From Tanytarsus gracilentus (lineage: Eukaryota; Arthropoda; Insecta; Diptera; Chironomidae), in assembly GCA_038502055.1 (NCBI GenBank), contig JAXRKN010000020.1, positions 372,001-436,000 on the forward strand: a DNA stretch of 64,000 nt. The letters are read 5' to 3'. Position numbers and translations under genes: made by a program. Below are positions 55,182 through 64,000 of the stretch, piece by piece. Positions within the stretch are counted from its first letter, which is position 1. Every line of letters starts with the position of its first letter. A model generated the notes under the pieces. The model was not told where the DNA came from. It did not search any database and saw nothing but the letters and a program-made list of their open reading frames with translations.

Positions 55182-56809
55182 AAAATCGCTGATGTCAGTA
55201 ATTATAAAAAAATGTAGGAAAAATTGGAGCGAGAAGGAAAAAGTTGAGGAAGAAGTTTAAGGAAATAATTTTAAAGCTTTTCGGTCGAATTTAAAAAAGA
55301 TTTTTTTGTGAGTTTGAGTAAAATAATTTTTAAATAATTGTTTGCACATTTTTTGAAATTTTTAATTTTAAAATAAATTAAATTTTTTTGAAATTTTTAA
55401 ATTTTTGAAAATATTTTATGATTTTTTTAATTTTTTCCCAACATCAAAAATTTATTAATTAAAAGTTTCAAAGTTTTTCAACGCTAAATTTTTCATATCA
55501 CTAATTAAAGAATAAAAAAATTATCAAAATGTGTTTTTAGTCCACACTCAAATTATTTTATCATAAAAATTTATTTATAAGAGAAAAAATATTTGTGTAT
55601 AGATTGAAATTAATTTATAGAAATTATTTTTGGTAATCACGAATGATAAAAATTGGAATTTCGAGTGAATTGAATTTTTTTCACACACATCTCACAAAAA
55701 CGCCTACCTGATAAATGCAATTATTCACCTTGTTCTATGTCCAAACCAAAAGTCACACAATTATCACCAAAAATAAAGTAAATAAATTTGAGTATTTATG
55801 AGGAAAGAAAAATATTAAGAAATAAAATTTAGTTCATAGAATGGAAAAATGTAAAAATTGATACTGGAAAGCAAGAAAAATCTAGCAGTGGAAAAAATTG
55901 TATGAGAAAAGTGAAGAAAAATAAAAGTAATCTAAAAATAATTTTTTCGAATTTTTTATCTTTCAGAAATTTAATAATTTTTAACCTACAAATAATAGAA
56001 AAGTGTAAATTAGCTGCATGTGAGTTAAAACTTAACAAAATTCTTAAAATTATCTCATCAAATTCTTCTTAAAGAAAACAATTTTAGGCTGGACGACTAA
56101 TGATTTTGGCGTCAGATAAATAAAATTAAACATTTAACTTAAAACTATTCTTTGATTTTATATTATTTAGCTAATAATAAACTTAGTTCGAGCTTGATCG
56201 ATTAATCAGTCAACTTTCAATTGATATCTTGACACTCAAAGTAAATCAATTTTCAAGAAGCTACAAATCAGCATGCAAAGCGTAATAAAAAATTTCTGAT
56301 GATGCAAATCGATAGAGATGGGTCTGCAAACGGCGTTGCCATTTCCAAAAGCTCCGCTGTCTTAGATTAGTAGTACTAATTTAGTACCCCATTGTTCTGA
56401 AAAATGGACATTATGGCACTCCTGGCCGTCCATAATGAACATTCCTCAAAAATCATCAGTGTCAATCGATTCCTGATGCAATTACGAGTTCAACGATACC
56501 CATGAAGCCATATAAGAGAAAATTTGTATGAAAAAGGACATTTTTGCACTCAGGGACGGTCCTTGATGGGTCGTACCTCAAAACTAAATACGCGAAGAGG
56601 GAAAGGAAAGGTGGGTAAAGAAAGAGTAGTAGGGGGAGGTGCGGGTTTAAAAAAAATTTGGGTTGTGAATAGTTGTTTAATTTTTGCTGTAAATGATTAA
56701 AAATTGTAAAAATTTTAAAAATTTTTTTAGCCAAAAAATTTTGTAATTATTTTTCGTTTAATAGGCTATTTACGCATTTGATAGCTTGATATAAATCACC
56801 AATTTTATT
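55182..56809. other. Intergenic with repeat copy B
   Basis: No gene. It includes the inverted repeat copy at 56316-56427 followed by moderately G+C-rich sequence to about 56650 that is probably part of the same element. An open minus frame at 56462-56734 overlaps this repeat and has no recognisable motif. Confidence 0.5.
56316..56427. repeat. Dispersed repeat, copy B (inverse of window start)
   Basis: The reverse complement matches 1-98 with a few substitutions and about a 10-base insertion (GTAGTACTAA region). Confidence 0.8.
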
Positions 56810-57635
56810 TTAATTTTCGTCAACAAACTTTCTATATTTCACTAGTAAATCGGGAATGGGGGTATTAATTTTTTGCTCTTCTTGTTTTAAATTATTTTTT
56901 ATAAATTTCCAAAAACACTCTAATTGCTCTAAACTCGTCCTCTTAGCTGCAAGCATCAAAGTTGTTGAATGAAATTCTGTGTCTTGTTTAGAAATCAAAA
57001 TTTCTAATTCCGATTTGTTTAAATTTTCTTCAAGTTGCTTCAAAAATGGTTCAATGCGAATGGCGTTACCTTCAGACAAAAAAAAATCATGGAGCAAGGT
57101 GAAATTTTTATTATTTTTACTCAATAGCACTGATTTAATTTTTTCCTCGCCCAAATTTATTTTAATTTTCTTCCATTTTGCGATGAAAAATTCAAATTCT
57201 TTTGGTGACCAGATTTTATTTCTCACAGTGTTTAAACTTTCTGAATAAGATTCTTTTAGAAGATCATAAAAATTTAGAGAAATATCAAAATTTTCTTCGA
57301 GTTCATTCAAATGTTCTCTAAAACTTATTTCGTCATTAGGATCAAAAGTATATTTTAGTAGCTCGGTCAGTAAATTTAATTTTTCTTCATACTTTGAATT
57401 ATTTTTAAAGAACGAGAAAATTGTGTGACTATGGAAATTAATTCTCTGGCTTAAGAGTTCACGCAGTTCCAATTTTTCATGACTGAACATATTTTGCAAA
57501 TATGAAAAAACTTCTCTGGTTGTGTTTAAGTTTGAATTAATTATTGTGTCATTAATGAATGAAAATTTAATTTTTCCTTTTTTAGTGAGAATTTTACGAA
57601 TCTTTTTTTCGCTGAACAATTCCTCATAAACTTTC
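56810..57635 (-). pseudogene. NACHT-family helical-repeat tail fragment (1)
   Basis: An open frame starting after a possible acceptor (TTTATCAG, 57636-57637) and reading GKVYEELFSEKKIRKILTKK. It contains the same repeat unit as the tail of the plus-strand NACHT protein: a WxxKxxxxxLGEEKxxxxLL line, an xxxFLKQLEENLNKSELEILI line, then TTLMLAAKRTSLEQLECFWK, closely like TSLMMAASKSNSNSLELFWK there. No NACHT domain, no start context. It could be the last exon of the 57814-58587 frame, though I see no donor there. Confidence 0.6.
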
Positions 57636-57813
57636 CTGATAAATTTAAAAGAATGGAGATTGATCTTTTAATTATTCAGATTAAAATACTTGAGTATATT
57701 ATGTAGCTTAAACAAAATTATCGTATAATTTGCATGATAAAAAATTGCTAGTCTTTTAAATATATCAAAATAATTTATAATATTTCAAATATTATAATAA
57801 ACAAGTCAGATAT

Positions 57814-58587
57814 TTAATTTTTGTCTCTTGCTTCATAAATGAATGTTTTATAATCGTCCCGAAATCCCAATATGCTCTGCAATTTAATTTTATCATCTTT
57901 AAACAATTTTTTTAAAAAATCTGTGAATTCATTTACGGGTTTATTGTTTTCAAAAGAGAGTAAAAAACAAATAAAAGCATCGTGATTTATGAAAAACTCT
58001 TTAACTTCATTTTTAGTAAAGACCGTTTTGTATATATTTAGCAACAGTGGAAATTTGTCTTCAACAATAGCAATTAATAGAACATTTTCCCCAATTGAAC
58101 ATAGGTTATATTCGTCTATTTCAGTGAGTAAAAGTTTTTTTTTCTCTTCAACATTCAAGGTTTCGTCCAAGATTTCCCAGAAAGTTTTAACATTTTCATC
58201 ACTCAAATATCTGACAACATCCATAAAACAAAAATAATTTTTATTATTTTTAATCGTAAGAATTTTTGAAATTTCACTTTTACTAAAAGTTTTTCTTAGT
58301 TTTCTTAAAAAAATTCCAATTGAAGATGCGTCACTTTCAGGGTTTGAAACAATTTCTGAAAATGCGAAATTATCTCCTGATCTTTGACTCAACATAAATC
58401 GTATAAATTTATCGTGACCCAAGTGTTCATGTAAAGTTTCCCAATTGTCAAGCAAATAAAAAATGTCTTCTTGATTCCAATTGTTATAAAAATTTTCCAT
58501 GTTGACATTTTTATCAAAAATTTCAAGATATTTAATGACTTTTGATTTAATATTGAGAAATTCTAAATGTTTTTCAAATTCTTTTCT
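57814..58587 (-). pseudogene. NACHT-family helical-repeat tail fragment (2)
   Basis: The ORF's first Met is 58500, but the frame is open to about 58587 and that extra part (FEKHLEFLNIKSKVIKYLE) matches the plus-strand protein just after its NACHT domain. It continues NNWNQEDIFYLLDNW, LGHDKFIRFML, TFSKSEISKIL, ENVKTFWEILDETLNVEEKK, all paralleling that protein's tail. It ends at a stop without a usable donor. It is part of a decayed or fragmented paralogue. Confidence 0.6.
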
Positions 58588-59825
58588 TCATATTAGTTTG
58601 CGAATAATATTAAAAATTAATGTTTTATTTTATAGCAAATATTTGTAGGTTATGACTAATTTTCACATTCTAAATAAGTTCAATAAAGTAATGTTGAATG
58701 TTTTTGTATTGAATCACTTATACAAGTTGCAAAAATAAGCAAAAGTCCAAAATTTTTGTTTTCAAAAATTCGTTCTTCTGCCTAAATTTTAACGATAAAA
58801 CAAAAATATTTAGAATATATTTTTCGCAGTTGTTCGCATTTCTATTTCCAATATCTTTAATTTGAATTAGTGAAGTATAAAGTGGATTTATTAATAAAAT
58901 TCAAAAAAATCATTTCTTTTCGCATGTAAATGTCAATCATCAACTTTTCCCAAAACAACAGCTTTAAAACTTTGACCGTACAAATTTTCCAGCTCATCCA
59001 AATTATTAAAAAGTTCAGTGTAAAATGAATTAATAAATTCAGATTTTAAATAACAATCGTCGTATTTAAATAATCGAATGTCGAAAGGCATAAATCGCAA
59101 AAGTTCAACATTAAGATTCGTGTTAAAAAAGCTTGAGATTTGTGCAAAATTTAAATAATCAATGAAATCCATGTTTTCCGTTATCTTTTTTTCTTCAATT
59201 ATTTTTTTCTTTTGTAGTATAAAAGAGCGGCAAAAATTGGAAAATAAAACTAATAGCATAAATAAAAGGGAAAGTTGACCTCTGTTTTGTAAAATAATAA
59301 AATATTGAAAAAAAGTTAGAGAAAAGTAACATAAAAAGGAGGCCAAATTTTAGTTGTAATGGGAATTTAAAATAGTCTAAAATTTATAGTTATTATTAGG
59401 GATTAAATATGATGATATTAGGTATGGTTGTATTATCTAAAATTGGTTGATACATTTACCCTGAGGTCTTCTAATTTGTAAAACTTATAAGCTTAAAATA
59501 CTTTAGATTTTAAATCATGTAGATACATATCCTAAAAGTAAAGGTGGAGTTGGTCAAAGTTATAGTAATAACCTTTAAGTGCTTGGTGGATAGAATATTA
59601 AAATCATAAGTTTAGTTTAAATTAACGACTCAAAGTGCATATACAATATTATCCATAATAAAAGAATAAAATTCTTTCTAACCTATTAACGTTCTCGCCC
59701 ATTTTTTTTTAAGTAAGAGCAGGGACTTTCGTTAAATTATTAAGCACAAAAAGTGGTTCGAAAAGTATACTAAAGTAAGTCATTAATGCTGCTAATATTA
59801 GCTTAATAATTTGAACTCATAAAAT
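58588..59825. other. Spacer inside the minus-strand NACHT-family locus
   Basis: This is where the NACHT core of the truncated paralogue would be expected, but no Walker B or HRTFAEFF-like string is found on the minus strand. It contains the ORF 58933-59346 and A+T-rich sequence. Confidence 0.5.
58933..59346 (-). CDS. Unrecognised ORF with N-terminal hydrophobic segment
   Basis: 137 codons. The first third is hydrophobic (LFMLLVLFSNFCRSFIL), the rest is polar and ends AVVLGKVDD. I see no family and no match to the neighbouring NACHT proteins. An inner Met (MDFIDYLNFAQI) may be the real start. Coding status is uncertain. Confidence 0.35.
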   Translation of the reverse strand: MASFLCYFSLTFFQYFIILQNRGQLSLLFMLLVLFSNFCRSFILQKKKIIEEKKITENMDFIDYLNFAQISSFFNTNLNVELLRFMPFDIRLFKYDDCYLKSEFINSFYTELFNNLDELENLYGQSFKAVVLGKVDD

Positions 59826-62388
59826 TTAAATCTTCTGTGAGTTTCTTTTGATTTTCTTCAAATTTTTAATTAAGTAGTACAGCGAAAATAGTTTTTTATA
59901 TTCAATTGCGATTTGTTGGAAAACTGTCGACTTTCCTTCCCCCGCAACATTTGAAAGCAAGAAAAATTTAGTTTTTTCAGTTTCCTCGATAATTGTTAAA
60001 ATACCACTATATGCATATTCGTCTATATTAGAACCACAAACACTTACTGTTTCAATTAATTTAAAGTCAACTGAATAATCTTCTTCATATTTGGTTTTAA
60101 TGTTTTCTTTGTAAAGATTTTGGTACTCAAACTTTTCGATTTCCTCCTCTTCGCTTATAAACAGACGACTTACAAAAAATCTAGTTTTGGGCTCAATTTG
60201 TAGCGAAATTTTTATCGAACAATTTTGAAGAATCGTCGTAACCTGAGATGGATTTAAGTGCGATAAAATATTTTTGTTTTCAATGATTTTATCAAATTCT
60301 AAATGAGATCCTTGAAAAATTATTTGTGAGTGAAAAATTTTGTTCTTGAGTTTTTTGGTTAAATTTTGCCAACTTAAAAACACAAGTTTTTTATTTCCTA
60401 AATTAACAGATTTAAAAAGGTCACGCGGAGTGCCCCTTAAAATACTTTTGATATGTTCAGATGGTAAAATTTGATAGACTTCAGATTTTATTCCAAATAT
60501 TTCTTTAATTGTGGCATTCGTCCCGAAATAATCAACTTCAGAATCATAAATAATTTTCCTTTCATTTTCGTCAAGATCATTCCATGAAACTGGTGGATCA
60601 TAGACGTGATAAAAAATACCGACCGCAACCGGAATTCCCAAACCGATAATCACCGCCAAAGCAAAAATTAAATTTCTCATTTTCTTAACTTTCTTCTCAA
60701 TTTTCGGCCGATATTTTTTTTGAATTTTAGGAAGTTCGGCTTCCATTTCTGGCACAACAATTTGCTCATAATTATTGAAGAGAGAATTAAAAGTTTCGCG
60801 TTTTTGCATTATTTTATCCTCGTCATCGCGATTTAGAACCAAAAGTTGAGGAACTCGAACAATTAATTCCGCATGATGCATTTCGAACGGATAATCCTCA
60901 AAAACTGACTCAATTGTTTCTTCGCTTCTCATCTGCAGTTCACTTTCTCTACAAATCTGATTAAAATTTCTCTCCGCATCTAAATGTTTCTCTCTGTAAG
61001 GTTTCGAAAGATTTTCATAAACCAAAAACATCGCATAGTGACAGAGCTCATGAGCAATCACTGAATAAACTTCAACAGCTTTATTTGGATCGAGCATGTC
61101 CTGTGCCGCAATATAAATTTTCCCCGAAAGATAAAAAAGTCCATTCATATAGGGTTCAGAGGATGGATCCAAAAAAGTTATCGAATCTCGATGAAAATCA
61201 AAAACAATTTTAAATTCACGTGCAGCTGCGACAATTTTAAGAATCATCGCGACTGCGGGTATGCTGAATAAAAAGTCGAAAGCTTTTCGTATAAAATACA
61301 TGCACTCATCATAATTTGGATGTTCCGGACCTAATTTACAGTTTCGCATTAAAATCATCATTTCATCGCTGACGAGATTCGGAAACACACGAAAATTTAT
61401 GTCGCGAAGTTTTTTGCGATCTGCATCGGAAAAATTTTCAACTAAAGCGCTCATTTCTTCGTGTGAAGCGAGAAAAATATTGCAAGTCAATAAAATCTCA
61501 TAAATGGCGAACGTTCGAGCAACAATCGCAGCTTTGAGTAGTGAAATATTTTCAGTGTTATAAAAATGCCGCAAATTTAAATTTTCTTTAAGAATTTCTT
61601 TTAAATTTTTGTCATCACCTCTTCTTACTTTATCATGCAGGCTAGTACTTAATGCTACAAACTGTTGAAGTTCAGTCGATGCCGCATCGCTGTTGTAGTT
61701 GTGAGGAAATTTTCCATTCGCACGTAAGAGAATTAACACGATTTCGTAATTTTGATTAGCGAAGGCCAAACTCGAAGCTGTTTCACCGTTTATTATCCTA
61801 TTAACATCTTCTCCTCTGCTTATGATATTATTAGTAGCAGTTATGTGACCAGTTTCTGCAGCAACCATCAAAAGCGTGTGGCCTCGGTCATCAACATATT
61901 CTTCCACCTCAAGGTCAGTCATGTTTATGACATCATCAAGATTAATTGGGGAAAAATCTAATATAAATTAAATAAGTGAAAGTAAATTTAAATTATTTTA
62001 AACTTTTACAGTCGTTGACAATGATGTACACTTACATTGTAATTGAGGAAAAATTACATTAAAAAAATTAATTAAATTTTCATATAAAATTCATGTAATT
62101 TCCAAAATATAAAATTACATTTTATGCAATTTTTTGCAATTAATTATTCTGCATTAATTCCTAGCAAATATTTTGCCGTAAAAATATACTAATTTAATTA
62201 GTAAAAATAATTGATGGTATATAAATTTTTACACTATTTGAGTTCATCTTCCTCCTTGGTAATTTTAAAAAACTCACAAATGATTTAAATAAAAAATCCA
62301 AAAACCACTTTGTGAATATTTTTACAACTGAATCAAGTACTTCCAACTTATTTTATTTACCTTTCATTTCAACGAGCTCTTCCTTCAT
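59826..62388 (-). CDS. Ankyrin - HExxH - TM protein, truncated after NACHT P-loop
   Basis: Exon 1 is 62388-62361 (MKEELVEMK), exon 2 is 61957-59826; they sum to 2,160 bases (719 aa) and join in phase through a GTAAAT donor and an ATTAG acceptor. Exon 2 begins DFSPINLDDVIN, paralleling NLDSIN upstream of the first ATG in the plus-strand gene. Then come ankyrin-like repeats (GHTLLMVAAETGHITATNNI), the peptidase-like domain with IAHELCHYAMF and HAELIVRVPQ, a TM helix (LIFALAVIIGLGIPVAVGIF) and the P-loop NVAGEGKSTVF. The frame stops some 30 residues later with no Walker B, NACHT core or tail. It may be a natural short form or a 3'-deleted paralogue. The intact reading frame up to the break suggests recent or ongoing function. 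Confidence 0.8.
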
Positions 62389-64000
62389 GATTATTTGTGA
62401 TTTTACACTTTTTGTCAATTTATTCACTTTTAATTTTTTAACACCTATTTTTATAATTTTTTAAACTTTTTAAGAAATCATTTTCTTAATAATAATTTTC
62501 CAAGTCCAAAGAAAGTTTTAAAGCTTTCAACAGTTTTGTGAGATTTTTCACTTTCACTCTAAATTATCTCGGTCCACTCCTTAAGCGCCAAGAACAGTGA
62601 TCAAAAGTTATCTGCGTCTTTTTGCTAGCCGAAAATGAGTTTATATAGTCTTGAGGAAAAAATGTATTACATTTAAATTTTCATTTCTGAAGATGCGACG
62701 ATAACCAACTAACTCAACTTTTTTAGTGGTTAATATCAAAGTTTATTGATCTCTGTATGGATTTTTATTGCCACAAATACCTCTAACGATTTTTATGTTC
62801 TTCTATAGGAATATTATACAGATGCTAAACTGTGCAAAAAAAAGCAGATCAGATATGGACAATTACAAAAATTCCAGGATTTCTGTAAAAAAGTGAAGTT
62901 AGTTACAGGAAATTATTCGTAAAGTGATGTAATTTTTTGGAAAATGCATGCAATTGTCCAACCCTGGCAAAAAATCTTGTTTGTATCTTATTAACATTTT
63001 TTTTAAAACAGAAAAGAAGAACGCGATTTAGATACAAACGATAATTTTTCAAGGTTACTCAAATAATTTTTATCGCTTATCAACACGGTTTTCGATTAAA
63101 TTCTCGTTTCTTGTTCAAAAAACCCAAAAATTTAGACACATTCAACAAAAATTTTTGTTCTTAAATTTGAAAAAAAAATCTTGCTGGTAAAATTTTAATT
63201 ATTTTTGTGTTTAATGCCAAAAATCTGCGGACAAAATGCTCAAAAAGACTAAAGTGAGAAGTCTTAAGAATCGAAAAATTTAAATGGAACAGACTGCATG
63301 TGTACATTTTTAATGCAAATCACAGAACATAGTTTAAAATATTTCAATTTTTTTTTGATGGCGTAATTCAAACAAAATAAAATCGACTGAGCTGAGCAAA
63401 AATAAAATTGAGAAGAATTTTTCTCTCTTTCAATTCATCGCGAGAGAAAAATTGTGTGCGTTCGAAAAATATTTTTTCATATTCTTACTCCGTAAACGAA
63501 CCTTGAAGAAACTAGTCTCGAATTTAATCAAGCTTAAAAATATCGTAAAAAAAATTTTTGTGCCTTTAAACTTTTATAAAATGTATGACAGTTAAAATTT
63601 TGTGAATTTTGTAAAAAAATTAAACAATTCACTAAAATAATGTAATTGGAAAAATATTATTTCAGTTACAAAAATATTTCATCATAGCCGGCAATCGAAA
63701 AGTCATCATCACGCGCTGCACTAACATACATAGCTTTTGGCCTTGGTGTGAGAATGTGAGTATGAAGTGGAATTTAAAAGTTTCAAACCTCGAGAAGTGG
63801 ATCAAGATATTTCGAAGAAAGAAGACTTTTAAAAAATTATTTTCTTCTTTCAAATAAATTTTTCTTATTTTTCACAGCTATAAATTCTCATTTAATATTT
63901 TTTATAGTCTGACAGTTATCGAAAACCGCTAATTTTGTTGTCAAGCAATTTTGTGCTACCCACACATTTTTGAGTCATAACCAAAGATTAAAAAAATCCG
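62389..64000. other. Right-end intergenic stretch
   Basis: Upstream of the truncated NACHT-family gene. No gene seen; A+T-rich with some patches (62560-62640, 62870-62970) of mixed composition. Confidence 0.45.

Noticed and set aside
56462..56734. Minus-strand 90-codon frame
   Set aside because: Overlaps the dispersed repeat; hydrophobic by composition, no motif.
1..64000. tRNA, rRNA or CRISPR features
   Set aside because: I found no cloverleaf with intact T-arm (GGTTCGANNCC-type) and acceptor pairing, no rRNA-like block, and no regularly spaced direct repeats with unique spacers.

Overview
The window is A+T-rich nuclear DNA from an insect. Gene content (cuticle protein, CYP6-like P450, NRF-6-type acyltransferase, secreted LRR protein, Ly6/GPI proteins), short GT-AG introns and arthropod-type TCAGT initiators point to a nematoceran dipteran, most like a chironomid midge. 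The order and family are inferred from gene content, not proven. There are no operons, CRISPR arrays or rRNA genes, and I found no convincing tRNA.

Left region (1-9 kb): repeats, a compact BCL7-like gene (minus) sitting between inverted repeats, a 113-bp hAT-type MITE with a perfect 8-bp target duplication, and a large plus-strand gene for a protein with ankyrin repeats, a HExxH metallopeptidase-like domain, a membrane segment, a NACHT NTPase, a helical-repeat tail and a C-terminal membrane segment. Next come two tandem Ly6/three-finger GPI-type genes (9.0-12.9 kb), an NRF-6-like membrane acyltransferase (13.2-15.6 kb, minus) and an SLC35A nucleotide-sugar transporter (17.3-18.7 kb, minus).

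Middle (19-40 kb): ASCC2, with a complete antisense P450 inside its third intron; a secreted LRR/coiled-coil gene; a small four-TM protein; a fibulin-like gene broken by an ~0.8-kb retroelement insertion with a 24-bp target duplication; an ODAD4/TTC25-like axonemal gene; a cuticle gene whose intron contains an antisense WAP gene; GATAD1; and a CNG-channel beta-type subunit. The long stretch 40.4-55.2 kb is mostly non-coding and holds a seven-domain FSTL4/5-like gene whose 5.6-kb first intron contains an unrecognised antisense 125-aa ORF.

Right end (56-62.4 kb): a minus-strand relative of the ankyrin/HExxH/NACHT gene. Its front half is intact with a clear two-exon start, but it stops just after the P-loop; downstream lie fragments matching the helical-repeat tail. 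The same repeat lies in opposite orientation at the left edge and near 56.4 kb. The pair of membrane-anchored protease-NACHT genes is the strongest candidate for an undescribed system: by architecture they look like NLR-type sensors with a built-in metallopeptidase domain, but the function is inference only.

Exon models below were joined by hand from splice signals and reading-frame continuity; for most genes the summed exon lengths are an exact multiple of three and the joins restore conserved family motifs.
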